A stretch of 64,000 nucleotides of DNA from Proteus penneri (GCF_003144535.1 NZ_PHFJ01000009.1:62001-126000); one strand, 5' to 3'. Counted from the stretch's first letter, positions 1 through 8,616 are shown. Numbers and translations: made by a program. Notes: generated from the letters alone by a model not told the origin.

Positions 1-201
1 ATTGATTAAATCAGTGAGTGGCACAATCTGTTGTGCGGTTGAGTTAAAGGTGATGATAGAAATATAGGCGGTTTCTAAAGCGTAAGGATCTTGGCGTAGT
101 GTTGATAAGAGCATTTCAACGCCATTCTTTACTGCTGCAATAGGTTCTCCATACATAGAACCTGATGTATCAAGTAAAAGGTAAACTGGCAATCTTCTCA
201 T
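1..201 (-). CDS. VWA-domain protein of the ter cluster (TerY-like), 3' part missing
   Basis: The frame opens at an ATG ending at 201 and runs off the left edge, so only the first 67 residues are visible. They begin MRRLPVYLLLDTSGSMYGEP, the first strand of a von Willebrand factor A fold with a complete DxSxS metal-ion (MIDAS) motif. An AGGA lies 8 nt upstream of the start. VWA proteins of this type (TerY) are regular companions of tellurium-resistance gene clusters and are thought to mediate metal-dependent protein contacts. The position beyond terW fits that reading. The TerY assignment is by context plus the motif; other VWA proteins cannot be excluded from such a short piece. Confidence 0.75.
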   Translation of the reverse strand, partial: MRRLPVYLLLDTSGSMYGEPIAAVKNGVEMLLSTLRQDPYALETAYISIITFNSTAQQIVPLTDLIN

Positions 202-682
202 GCATTTATCCTGTGAGTGAGATAGAAATAAGCGATTAATATACTAACCGACTCATGAAGGTGTTCAATTGAGATTATGCTTAGTTTAATTAAATTGGAG
301 AAAAAACGCAGTGATGATTGTCCAATATTAATAATCTGAATGAAGATAGTATGAAAAGCAAAATAAAAGAGGAATTGGCCTGTTTATCCCTCTTAAATCG
401 AGTGACGAAGCGATATAATTTTATTAAAGAAAGCCTGTTTTATTCAGTCCGTATTTATAAGTATGACAAAAATTGAATGGTTAATAATGATTAGGTATAA
501 ATACGCACTCCAACTAAAAATAATAATAATTATAAAAGCTAATAAATTCAATTGATTAATATATTTGTTTTTTTTGTTTTTAAATATATTTAAAATAAAA
601 TAAAAGTGTTGAAAATATATAAAATAACTTTATTGGATAAGTGTTTTTATATATTTTCTTATTTTTCTTATTTTTAAAAAAA
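202..682. other. AT-rich intergenic stretch without a visible gene
   Basis: About 480 bases of strongly AT-rich sequence separate the VWA gene from the terW terminator. It must contain the promoter of the minus-strand VWA gene. No RNA gene, convincing reading frame or long repeat is visible. Confidence 0.6.
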
Positions 683-708
683 TAACTTGATACCGAAGTA
701 TCAAGTTA
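683..708 (-). terminator. terW terminator with UUCG tetraloop
   Basis: Read on the minus strand, AACTTGATAC pairs perfectly with GTATCAAGTT around a TTCG loop closed by C-G, and the right arm is followed by ATTTTTTT. It lies 18 nt beyond the terW stop. This is a textbook intrinsic terminator. Confidence 0.85.
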
Positions 709-725
709 ATTTTTATTATTTGCTT

Positions 726-1217
726 TTAATTCTTTTTTTCTTTTTCTTTCTCAGCTATTTCAGCGAGTGTTGATTGAATTAAATTTTCAATATAGTGATC
801 AACTAATAATTCTACAGCTTCACTACGTGTGGAATTATTTAAATAAGATAATCTATCGATCTTGCGTAATGCTGACATTTTTAATGAAAGTGAAACTGAT
901 TTCTTTTTATCTTTATCGAGATAAACTTTGCTTGTCATTCCATTGTGACGAAGCTCTTCACTGGCGGATAATGCCTCACGCATACGACGTAATGCCTTAC
1001 TATCGAGTTGGCCTCGTTCAGTCATTTGATACGCGCGAGAGGCTTTGCTGTATTTTATTTCAGCACCATAAGAATCTCTTATCTCTTTTAATACGCGAGT
1101 TAATGTAGGCTCTGAGCATTCAAGAGCAGAAATAATCTTAATAGTTGGAACCTTTTTTCCTGAGCTTAAAAGGATTGCCAGTGTAAAGACTCTGACCTGA
1201 CGGGTGCTTAATTGCAT
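726..1217 (-). CDS. terW: TerW, tellurium-resistance regulator
   Basis: The 163-residue protein has an N-terminal winged-helix-like segment (about residues 5-60, with ECSEPTLTRVLKEIRDSYGA as the recognition region). Its C-terminal half resembles a ribbon-helix-helix segment (about 105-150, SVSLSLKMSALRKIDRL then STRSEAVELL). This two-part architecture and the residues match TerW, a DNA-binding protein associated with ter operons and reported to act at the ter promoter region. It sits alone between two terminator-like hairpins, downstream of the biosynthetic operon and in the same orientation. The tail is lysine/glutamate-rich. Which palindrome it binds here is not known from sequence. Confidence 0.85.
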   Translation of the reverse strand: MQLSTRQVRVFTLAILLSSGKKVPTIKIISALECSEPTLTRVLKEIRDSYGAEIKYSKASRAYQMTERGQLDSKALRRMREALSASEELRHNGMTSKVYLDKDKKKSVSLSLKMSALRKIDRLSYLNNSTRSEAVELLVDHYIENLIQSTLAEIAEKEKEKKN

Positions 1218-1390
1218 GCTTAGTTACCACTTATTCTGTTATTTGTGTGTTAAAATAGTCAGCAATAATATTTATTATTCTTGTTCTGTGTGGACAAGAG
1301 TAAATAAGATAAGCTTCCTATTAAATGTAGTATAAATTAATAATTGAAATAAAAATGTACTTTTTTAAATAAAAAAATTCGCGTTATTCT

Positions 1391-1435
1391 TATAAGTTCT
1401 AGTTAAAGATAACATGCTTTAACTAGAAACTTATA
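1391..1435 (-). terminator. Long hairpin between aldolase gene and terW
   Basis: TATAAGTTCTAGTTAAAG (1391-1408) is complementary to 1417-1435 with a single bulged base and an 8-nt loop. It lies about 65 nt past the stop of the aldolase gene and about 170 nt before terW. It could terminate the biosynthetic operon, although no T-run follows directly, or it could be an operator for terW. Confidence 0.45.
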
Positions 1436-1499
1436 AATTGAAATCAATATAAGATAATTATTTTATCTCATAGAGATTACAGCTCTGTTATAGAATATT

Positions 1500-2444
1500 T
1501 TATGTTGCGTTAAAACGCTGAGCATTATTTTGTTGATTAGGAATAATACCATAAATTTTAGCTCTGGTTAAAATACTCAATGCCCAGCGACGATGTGTTG
1601 CAGGTTCACACATCGCACCTTGTGATTTAAAGACGGCTTGCGTTGAATTTAAAATACGCAATGCATCTGAATGGTCGGATTGAGAAACCATCAGAGCTTG
1701 TTCAATTTTATGAATTTGCTTTGGATGTATCGCCGTTTTACCGACAAGACCATTGGCAATATCAAGAGCAAGCTCTTTATCCATAATATGGTGATCATCA
1801 ATATGTTCACAAACAGGTGCTGTGAGGGCAAATTGACGAGCACCAAAGACAGCAACCAACATTTTTATCACGTAACCCATTGGGCCATCATAAAGTGTTA
1901 ATTGGCGATTACGTCTAAGAGAAATAACATTCATTAAATCATTGCCACCAATACGTAATGCAATAATTCTGTTATGGCAAGGGTGAGTTAGTAGGTGATT
2001 TGCAAGTTCTGTCATTTGGATAACATCAAACACTTCTTCTGTTTCAAGTGTTGGCATCATACATAACTGCGTATTTTCAATAATCTTCCACCAAACTGGC
2101 AGAGAAGCTTGCGTAAACTTAGGTAAAACAAAGCCATCGATGGCACTGACATCAAGGTTTTCAGTGATCCATTGACCCATTTCAGTATGGCGAGGACGAA
2201 TAAACAGCAGTGGCCAATGGCTACAATCACTGTTTTTTTTGTGTTCTGCTAAAGTATTTAATAATACTGCCAAGTTTTCTAATGCAACAGGAATATCCGC
2301 ATCACTCACCGCATCTTCTAAACAGATAATTAAAGAGCGTAACCCTTCAATTTTCTGGTTAATAATTGTCGTCGCGATATCTGTCCGTGTTGCCGGCATA
2401 TAAAGTGTTGCCCCTAAGTTCCATGGGGATAATCGTTCAATCAT
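1500..2444 (-). CDS. HpcH/HpaI aldolase / CitE-like lyase of the ter biosynthetic module
   Basis: The 314-residue protein has features of the HpcH/HpaI-CitE TIM-barrel family: an early acidic strand (SLIICLEDAVSD, about residues 38-49), an arginine strand (LLFIRPRHTEMG), a metal-ligand glutamate strand (MMPTLETEEVFD) and the later IIALRIGGNDL segment. These enzymes cleave or form C-C bonds on small acyl or keto acids with a divalent metal. It is the last gene of the five-gene operon; its ATG overlaps the preceding stop by one base (TAATG), so translation is probably coupled. Comparative genomics places this family in Ter-linked clusters predicted to make a nucleoside-like compound. The substrate is unknown. 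Confidence 0.8.
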   Translation of the reverse strand: MIERLSPWNLGATLYMPATRTDIATTIINQKIEGLRSLIICLEDAVSDADIPVALENLAVLLNTLAEHKKNSDCSHWPLLFIRPRHTEMGQWITENLDVSAIDGFVLPKFTQASLPVWWKIIENTQLCMMPTLETEEVFDVIQMTELANHLLTHPCHNRIIALRIGGNDLMNVISLRRNRQLTLYDGPMGYVIKMLVAVFGARQFALTAPVCEHIDDHHIMDKELALDIANGLVGKTAIHPKQIHKIEQALMVSQSDHSDALRILNSTQAVFKSQGAMCEPATHRRWALSILTRAKIYGIIPNQQNNAQRFNAT

Positions 2445-3520
2445 TATTTCACCTTTTTAATGATAGTCACTGCACGATATTGACCAAGCGCTTGCCCTGC
2501 TTCAATAACAGCAATATTTTTTTCCTGTGCAAGATAAACCAGTAACGCGACATCAGGATCGGTTCTTTCTCTTACAAGGACATGATCAGGTACACGGCGT
2601 AAAACAGCGCGTGTGGCTTCAGCAATACCCGGTTTTATACGATTGATATTTGAAATATCATATTTGTTTGCAAGTGAACTAACGACGTTTTCGCTCAGTC
2701 TTTTTAAGTCTGACTGTTGTTCTTTAAATGTAGCTAATGGAATATCGTTATTGATTAATATATCAACAAATTGTCCTACAGTATCAACAAGGTAACGGCT
2801 GCATTCATACTGTTTTAAATGCTGGCAATCTACAAAACCGTGAAAGCCTTCTTCAGTCCAAATAGAACGTGAAATTAATCCTGAAACAGGTGCTCCCATG
2901 ATCCCAAATGGAATAAGCCAATCTTCATCGCTAGCACTTAACCATGCACAACCACAAGGATCAGCGAGGACAACAAGACGAGGTTGGGCTGGATAGCCTT
3001 TTCGTCCTGATAATGAACGAATAAGTTCACCCGTAATAGCGCCTTTTCCTGTCCATCCATCAACAAACACAACACCTTCTGTGCCGTGACGTTGTTCTAT
3101 CCATGAAAGCGCTTCACTATCAATGCCTCTATCTCGAATAATACTTATTCCATAGTGATAAGAGGTTTTTCCCATTTTGCGCAATGTTTGTTGCAGCATG
3201 ACACCTAGAGGAACACCAGCACGAACAAGGCTTGTCAAGATAATTGGGGTATCACCGAAACGCTCAATCAATGATTTAGCTAACATTATGACTTCAGTGG
3301 CTAAACGTGTAGCACCGGTTTCTAGCGCTTTTTCAAAGAGATCTAAATGCCATGTCGTTGGTTCTGGCTCTTGACTTAGCATGTCAGAATAGTGTCGTTT
3401 ACCTGATTGTATTAGTTCTTCTTTTAATTCAACGGGCGTCATTTCAATATTAACCGGTTGAAGTAGAAAATCGACATCACCTGATACATAAGATCCTGAA
3501 AAAGGTTTATGATCCATCAT
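2444..3520 (-). CDS. Phosphoribosyltransferase-like / PELOTA RNA-binding protein (StiP family)
   Basis: About 358 residues. A PRPP-binding-like loop follows a hydrophobic strand (VVFVDGWTGKGAITGELI, near residue 175), the hallmark of phosphoribosyltransferases. The last ~70 residues (from about HVLVRERTDPDVALLVYLAQ) resemble a PELOTA-type RNA-binding fold. Family members are sometimes labelled cysteine protease StiP; the sequence here speaks better for a PRTase. The start is set at the ATG ending at 3520 because GGAG lies 7 nt upstream; a second ATG follows directly. A longer frame reaches 3595 but would overlap the HAD gene. It is the fourth gene of the Ter-linked biosynthetic operon, 2 nt after the HAD gene. 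Confidence 0.8.
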   Translation of the reverse strand: MMDHKPFSGSYVSGDVDFLLQPVNIEMTPVELKEELIQSGKRHYSDMLSQEPEPTTWHLDLFEKALETGATRLATEVIMLAKSLIERFGDTPIILTSLVRAGVPLGVMLQQTLRKMGKTSYHYGISIIRDRGIDSEALSWIEQRHGTEGVVFVDGWTGKGAITGELIRSLSGRKGYPAQPRLVVLADPCGCAWLSASDEDWLIPFGIMGAPVSGLISRSIWTEEGFHGFVDCQHLKQYECSRYLVDTVGQFVDILINNDIPLATFKEQQSDLKRLSENVVSSLANKYDISNINRIKPGIAEATRAVLRRVPDHVLVRERTDPDVALLVYLAQEKNIAVIEAGQALGQYRAVTIIKKVK

Positions 3521-3522
3521 GT

Positions 3523-4293
3523 TTATTCTCCAAAAATTTTTGTGTTGATCGCATCCGCAAACTGACTTTGACGAGGAAGCCCATACCAACTGCATAATTT
3601 CATAAAGCGATGGTCACTTAGGCTATCGCCTAAACCAATGACAGGAAATACGCCGCGTTCTGCTTTTAATTTATTAAGCAAATAGGTGACGGCTTTGCCT
3701 TTTTCAATAGGCTCAGGTAACCAAGCAATATTGTTACTGTTACGATGAATATAAAAACCTTCAGTTGAGAATGTTTTTTCTATTTCATCACCTATGGTGT
3801 ATAGCTCGTCTAATCGAGTGCTATCGTTATGCTTCATGACTAAATAAATAGGCAAATCACTGTATTCATAGTTAATACGTGCCCAACCATTAATATTTCG
3901 TTCTGCCATTAATTGCGTAATTGATTGTTGTAGAGTCAACAAACGTTGTGTATAGGGCGCTAAGCTTTGAGTGATGTGATTTTGCCATTGTGCATCAGCA
4001 TGACCTTCAGGTGTTAATATTACCGCCCCATGTGTGGTGATCGCCCAAGAATGAAAAGGAATGGTGACTCGGCTAATCTCTTCCGTTCCGCGTGCAGTAA
4101 CAGGAATTAAATCCGCATGCTCTAACATCCAATCTACCAGCATAGCTTGCTCTTGAGTCATAAAGCTACGAGGTTCTAAACTTCTATCTAGTGCGCCAGT
4201 TTTATAGGGTTCTAGTGCTAATTCATCCACCATCTTACGACGTGTTTGAAATAGGGTGTCATCGAGATCAGTTAAAATAACAGGTTTAGTCAT
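3523..4293 (-). CDS. HAD-superfamily phosphatase of the ter biosynthetic module
   Basis: The 256-residue protein opens with ILTDLDDTLFQT, the DxDDT nucleophile motif of haloacid-dehalogenase hydrolases (nucleophile Asp near residue 9). It ends with the GLGDSLSDHRFM motif that supplies the metal-binding acidic residues. The intervening cap is large, as in Cof-type phosphatases of sugar phosphates or nucleotides. It overlaps the upstream phosphoribosyltransferase gene by 8 nt and lies 2 nt before the next gene, so it is firmly inside the operon. A role dephosphorylating a phosphoribosylated intermediate is inferred from its neighbours. Confidence 0.85.
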   Translation of the reverse strand: MTKPVILTDLDDTLFQTRRKMVDELALEPYKTGALDRSLEPRSFMTQEQAMLVDWMLEHADLIPVTARGTEEISRVTIPFHSWAITTHGAVILTPEGHADAQWQNHITQSLAPYTQRLLTLQQSITQLMAERNINGWARINYEYSDLPIYLVMKHNDSTRLDELYTIGDEIEKTFSTEGFYIHRNSNNIAWLPEPIEKGKAVTYLLNKLKAERGVFPVIGLGDSLSDHRFMKLCSWYGLPRQSQFADAINTKIFGE

Positions 4294-5434
4294 AACTAAT
4301 TACCTCAACAATAGGTGCCACTTTATTGAGGGCTTCAATCAGCTGGCTATCAATACTTTCGGCTGGTGTTTCACAACAAAGCAAAATGCGATCAAATTGT
4401 TGATGTGCTACGTTATAGACGAAGTTTGGAATACCTAAACCATAATTATCAGTAAATGTAATTGCTGATTGAATGGCAAAATTGGTTGAAATAGGTGAAC
4501 GTGTTGTCGAACTATATTTTACGATAGCCCCTTGTTTTTCAAGACGTTCAGCTAATAAGAATGGTTCCCAAACAAACTCTCCTGATCCTAAAACAAGGAT
4601 CTTTTCACCCAAAGAAGCATTGATAGATAAACCCAGATCGCTTGCGGGCGTTGTCATGCCTAATCGACCCCAGCTCTGTTTACCCGTGATCGCAAATTGC
4701 CCTGATGCTGTGATATTGACATTAGGCATAATAGGTAAAGGCGCATTTGGATTGGCATCCCATTGCCACGTCCCTTGTACTAAGGAGAGGGTTTTAATCG
4801 GTAATGGGGAGCGTTCAGCGATAGCGTCACCACTCCAATCAGTTAAGGTTACCGCAATAACCTGCTTAATATGGGTTAATCCACCGTCTTCACGCAGTGC
4901 TGAAAGCAAGTTAATGAAGGTATTACCCGTAGTCGCTTCATCATCAATTAATACTACGGTTTTTGCTTGTTGTACCCATTGGCGTTGCTCTGCTGTTTTA
5001 GGCAAATAGAGTAAATGGTCAGTTGCGTGGCTGTGATTTTCTTTAAACTCACATAGCAACTCACCTTTATCAACAGGATGGCGTGTTGATGTTAAATAAA
5101 TCGCTTGTTGAAAGCGATCTCTCACTTCATCAAAAATACCAGCACCTAAACCAACAGCGGTTTCTGCCATACCAATAAACAGAACTGGGCCTTCGAGTGA
5201 GTCAGGAAACTGACTGGCAAGTTTTTGGTAGGTTTCACGCATTTTCTTCGGCGAAACAGGGATATGTCGGCCTAATACTTTACTGACAAATAAAAATGCA
5301 CGCTTAGGATTGCGTCTTTCTGCAATATCAAATAATTCATCAAGTAACTCAATAGAACAATTTGGCGTCACACTTAATGTGCCACAAGAAAGAGGGCGAC
5401 GATAAACGGCTGAGTCACTTATACTATTTTTCAT
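4286..5434 (-). CDS. Phosphoribosyltransferase with TRSP domain
   Basis: 382 residues. The N-terminal two-thirds carry a phosphoribosyltransferase core with a clear PRPP loop, TVVLIDDEATTGNTFINLL (about residues 160-178). The C-terminal ~130 residues, after GKQSWGRLGM, match the position of the TRSP domain normally fused to this PRTase family in Ter clusters. It is the second gene of the operon, 2 nt after the ATP-grasp gene and overlapping the HAD gene. Two different PRTases in one operon are characteristic of the Ter-linked module and imply that ribosyl phosphate is transferred to an unidentified base or side chain. Confidence 0.82.
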   Translation of the reverse strand: MKNSISDSAVYRRPLSCGTLSVTPNCSIELLDELFDIAERRNPKRAFLFVSKVLGRHIPVSPKKMRETYQKLASQFPDSLEGPVLFIGMAETAVGLGAGIFDEVRDRFQQAIYLTSTRHPVDKGELLCEFKENHSHATDHLLYLPKTAEQRQWVQQAKTVVLIDDEATTGNTFINLLSALREDGGLTHIKQVIAVTLTDWSGDAIAERSPLPIKTLSLVQGTWQWDANPNAPLPIMPNVNITASGQFAITGKQSWGRLGMTTPASDLGLSINASLGEKILVLGSGEFVWEPFLLAERLEKQGAIVKYSSTTRSPISTNFAIQSAITFTDNYGLGIPNFVYNVAHQQFDRILLCCETPAESIDSQLIEALNKVAPIVEVISYD

Positions 5435-5436
5435 TA

Positions 5437-6504
5437 TTAATTATTATCCGTACTGATTAAATTTGTTAACGTTGAATTGAAAACAATAGAATCGGTGATT
5501 GAGCGTATTTTTGTTGGTGTAAAATGGTTATTTTGGGCTTGAGCCTCTTCAATACTCATTAATCCTAATTGGCGTAAAGCAAAAATACCGGCAAGATTAA
5601 TTCCACAATGTTGGGTATAACCAATTCCCCCCGAAGGGCGCATATTAATTTCAAGTAACAGCGGGCGACCTTGATGATTATTTCGAGTTTGCACATTCAC
5701 CAGCCCATCGGCTTTCATCGCTGTTGCACACGCTTTGCCTAATTCATAGGCTTCACCTGAAATTTCTAAATGCTGTATTGCACCTTCTTTGCGTCGAGCT
5801 ACAGCTGCAATAACATCACCTTGTTCAACCACCATATCAACAGAGTATTCAGGGCCGGGTAAATAAGGCATGAGCACTAATGGTTCAAAGTGTTCAACTG
5901 TTTTTAATGCATCAAGATATTGTTGAGGATTGACTTGGCGATTTTCTGGGTGATTAAACAGTGCCATTGGTGAAACCTGATTATCAAAGCGCCAAAAGCC
6001 CATTCCATAAATGCCTTTTATTGGCTTAATGCATAAAGGGATCTCACCAAAAGGTGGATTTTTTATTTGTTTTTCCAATTCATCGATTGAGTCAATGTAA
6101 ATGGAAGGTACAACAGGAAGACCGCATTGTTCCATAGCTTGTGCAAAAGCGACTTTATTATCAGCTAATTGCAGTTGTCCTAGCTCAGTTGCACCTGTGG
6201 TTAATTTTACCCCTAATGACTCAATTTCTTGGCGGTGTAATTCAAACCATGCGCTATTGCGCCCAGTATGAATGGCTCTGACTTGATGTTGTTTTACAAC
6301 ATCAGCGATAAATTTTAAGCGTAATGTCTCTTCAAGAGGTTCATAAAAAGCCCCATCAGCAAGCGATAAAATCTCATTTCGAGTATGACGATGAGAAGCG
6401 AGCACAAAGATTTCTTGGTGCTGCTGTTTTGCAAAGTCTTTAACACTTTGAATTATATCGCGTTGTGATGATAAACCTTCCATAAACCAAATTGTGTTAT
6501 TCAT
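5437..6504 (-). CDS. ATP-grasp ligase, first gene of the ter biosynthetic operon
   Basis: The 355-residue protein has the ATP-grasp arrangement: a pre-ATP domain, the segment LADNKVAFAQAMEQCGLPVV (about 115-134), the phosphate-lysine strand PLCIKPIKGIYGMGFW, the hinge LVLMPYLPGPEYSVDMVV, and the magnesium-ligand strand LLLEINMRPSGGIGYT (about 285-300). Such enzymes join a carboxylate to an amine or thiol using ATP. The gene heads the minus-strand operon, divergent from terZ across a 323-bp regulatory region. The ligated substrate is unknown. Confidence 0.85.
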   Translation of the reverse strand: MNNTIWFMEGLSSQRDIIQSVKDFAKQQHQEIFVLASHRHTRNEILSLADGAFYEPLEETLRLKFIADVVKQHQVRAIHTGRNSAWFELHRQEIESLGVKLTTGATELGQLQLADNKVAFAQAMEQCGLPVVPSIYIDSIDELEKQIKNPPFGEIPLCIKPIKGIYGMGFWRFDNQVSPMALFNHPENRQVNPQQYLDALKTVEHFEPLVLMPYLPGPEYSVDMVVEQGDVIAAVARRKEGAIQHLEISGEAYELGKACATAMKADGLVNVQTRNNHQGRPLLLEINMRPSGGIGYTQHCGINLAGIFALRQLGLMSIEEAQAQNNHFTPTKIRSITDSIVFNSTLTNLISTDNN

Positions 6505-6827
6505 TACTCTGTATACCGTGAAATAAAAGTGTAGGGTTCAATGCTTATAATCATGAAGATTTCGAAGAACTGTGTCAATCATAATATGATTTATTTGACT
6601 TTGGTTTAAATTAGACTAAAAAATAGCGTTATTATTATGATTACTTTGTATTTTTATAATTTTCTCTCATAAAAATACAAACAAAATCAATTAATTGACA
6701 AAACTTTATATTCTGGCGGTAAAAATAGTCTTGCTCATGTACTTCATCATGATATGATGATTTTCACGATATGGAATTAATCACAAATGGCATTATTGTT
6801 TCACTCTACCTCTGAAGGAATTTAATT
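6505..6827. promoter_or_regulatory. Divergent promoter region between ter structural and biosynthetic operons
   Basis: This 323-bp AT-rich gap serves both operons. It contains a perfect 13-bp inverted repeat (TTTGTATTTTTAT at 6645-6657, complement at 6669-6681), a TTGACA at 6695-6700 suited as a terZ -35 box (the best -10, TAAAAA at 6720, has an over-long 19-bp spacer), and a 17-bp palindrome, TCATCATGATATGATGA, at 6744-6760. Binding by TerW or a stress regulator is inferred, not shown. Confidence 0.55.
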
Positions 6828-7412
6828 ATGGTTTCATTAAGCAAGAATCAAACAGTTTCTCTCAGTAAACAAGCACCTACACTGAGCCATTTAATGTTTG
6901 GTTTGGGCTGGGATCCGATTAAGAAAAAAGGATTATTAGGCGGTCTTTTTGGTGGTGGTGGTTCTATTGATTTAGATGCAAGTTGCGTATTGCTTGACGC
7001 AAGTGGCAATCAAATCGATACCATTTGGTTTAGAAAATTAAAATCAAGTTGTCAATCAGTTATTCACTCTGGTGATAACTTAACGGGTGACGGTGATGGC
7101 GATGATGAAACAATTTTCGTTGATTTAGACCGTTTACCAACAAATGTTGAATACTTGGTATTCACAGTAAACAGTTTCCGTGGACAAACATTTAATGAAG
7201 TTGAAAACGCATTCTGTCGTGTTGTTGATAAAACAACTAACAAAGAACTGGTGCGTTATACCTTAACAGAGCAAGGCTCTCATACCGGTATCGTGATTGC
7301 TTCTTTGCAACGTAATCATGGTCAATGGGATTTCACTGCGTTTGGTGCGCCTTGTAAAGGTCGTGTTATTAACGACATGATGCCCGATATTGTGGCTACG
7401 GTGGTGCGATAA
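6828..7412 (+). CDS. terZ: TerZ, TerD-family tellurium-resistance protein
   Basis: The 194-residue protein begins with the twin SLSK segments typical of TerD-family proteins. It carries the calcium-binding core GDNLTGDGDGDDE (about residues 84-96) and the FGLGWD strand. A glycine-rich insertion, GLLGGLFGGGGSIDLDAS (about 36-53), distinguishes TerZ from TerD and TerE. These are cytoplasmic Ca2+-binding beta-sandwich proteins that confer tellurite resistance and phage or colicin tolerance together with TerC. It is the first gene of terZABCDE and abuts terA with no gap. The ribosome site GAAGGAA lies just before the ATG. Confidence 0.95.
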   Translation: MVSLSKNQTVSLSKQAPTLSHLMFGLGWDPIKKKGLLGGLFGGGGSIDLDASCVLLDASGNQIDTIWFRKLKSSCQSVIHSGDNLTGDGDGDDETIFVDLDRLPTNVEYLVFTVNSFRGQTFNEVENAFCRVVDKTTNKELVRYTLTEQGSHTGIVIASLQRNHGQWDFTAFGAPCKGRVINDMMPDIVATVVR

Positions 7413-8591
7413 ATGAATATGACTCCAGGTGGGAACTTACCTGTTCCTAATCAGACATTAATCATTAGAATTCAATCAGGTGCTCCTGTTGATGTGTCTG
7501 CTTTTAGGCTTTATGCGTCCGGTAAAGTGAAAGGCGACACCGATATGGTGTTTTATGGACAGACTGCTAATGATGATCGTACGGTTATCTATGCAACAGC
7601 AGGAAACAGCACATCTTTTACTGTAGATTTAACGCGTTTACGTCCAGATGTTGAAAAAATCGCGTTTACAGCGACTTGTGACGGTCAACAAACTATTGCA
7701 AATTTACAACGATTATCAATTCAAGTTGATGCTAATAATGAAGTTGTCGCGAATGGTAATGTTGATATTAACGGTCGTTCTGAAGCAGCATTAATTTTAG
7801 GTGAATTATATCGTCGTAATGGTAGCTGGAAGTTCCGTTTTATCGCTCAAGGATTTAACGGTGGTTTACAGCCATTAGCTGAACATTTTGGTGTTGATAT
7901 TGCAGACTCTGAACCAGCACCAGCACCAGCACCAGCACCAGCACCGAAACCAGCTCCTGCTCCAGCGCCAAATTCGGTGAACTTAAGTAAAGTTTCTTTA
8001 ACTAAAGAGAAACCAGCAATCAGCCTAACGAAGAAAGATGACTTCGGTAAAATTCGAATCAACCTTGATTGGCACCGCGAAAGTAAAAGTGGGGGCTCTG
8101 GGTTATTAGGTGGTTTGTTCGGTGGCAACAAAGGTATCGATTTAGATATTGGTGCATTTGTTGAACTTCAGCAAGGACATAAGTCCGTTATTCAAGCATT
8201 AGGAAACGGGTTTGGCGATTTCAATCGAATTCCTTATGTTGAATTGCAAGGTGATGATCGTACCGGAGATGTTGCTGGTGGTGAATGGATCTTTGTGAAT
8301 GGGCGTGAATGGAAAAATATTAAGCAAGTGCTTATTTTCGCGTTTATTTATGAAGGTGTACCGAATTGGAGCAAAACGGATGGTGTGGTTACCATTCATG
8401 TACCTGATCAGCCACCTATCGAAACACGCTTAACTGACGGTAATAATGGTCGTGGTATGTGTGCTATTGCCCGACTAGTTAATGAGAACGGATCAATAAA
8501 AGTTGAACGTCTCAATGAGTTTTTTAAAGGCCACCGTGATATGGATAATGCGTATGGGTGGGGATTTCGCTGGACAGCGGGTTCTAAGTGA
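7413..8591 (+). CDS. terA: TerA, multidomain tellurium-resistance protein
   Basis: 392 residues: an N-terminal TerD-like beta-sandwich (to about residue 165), an alanine-proline linker encoded by short tandem repeats (about residues 167-187), and a C-terminal TerD-like domain with KVSLTKEKPAISLTKK followed by a glycine-rich GGLLGGLFGG-type stretch like that of TerZ. The ATG follows the terZ stop directly, so translational coupling is likely; an alternative ATG lies two codons on. TerA is thought to scaffold Ter protein assemblies near the membrane; the biochemistry is poorly defined. The linker repeat could vary in length between strains. Confidence 0.92.
   Translation: MNMTPGGNLPVPNQTLIIRIQSGAPVDVSAFRLYASGKVKGDTDMVFYGQTANDDRTVIYATAGNSTSFTVDLTRLRPDVEKIAFTATCDGQQTIANLQRLSIQVDANNEVVANGNVDINGRSEAALILGELYRRNGSWKFRFIAQGFNGGLQPLAEHFGVDIADSEPAPAPAPAPAPKPAPAPAPNSVNLSKVSLTKEKPAISLTKKDDFGKIRINLDWHRESKSGGSGLLGGLFGGNKGIDLDIGAFVELQQGHKSVIQALGNGFGDFNRIPYVELQGDDRTGDVAGGEWIFVNGREWKNIKQVLIFAFIYEGVPNWSKTDGVVTIHVPDQPPIETRLTDGNNGRGMCAIARLVNENGSIKVERLNEFFKGHRDMDNAYGWGFRWTAGSK
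7913..7945 (+). repeat. In-frame ACCAGC hexanucleotide repeat in terA
   Basis: About 5.5 perfect copies of ACCAGC encode alternating Pro-Ala in the TerA interdomain linker. The 6-bp unit means slippage would change linker length without breaking the frame. Confidence 0.85.
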
Positions 8592-8616
8592 TCAAGTAGA
8601 TATAAGGAAAAATAAC

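Noticed and set aside
767-1108. Plus-strand open frame of 113 codons
   Set aside because: It is antisense to terW, lacks a ribosome site and its translation shows no domain; a shadow of a well-supported gene.
4473-5009. Plus-strand open frame of 178 codons
   Set aside because: It lies entirely antisense to the PRTase/TRSP gene, which has clear motifs and operon coupling.
7847-8131. Minus-strand frame rich in Gly-Ala
   Set aside because: The Gly-Ala run is only the reverse of the terA Pro-Ala repeat.
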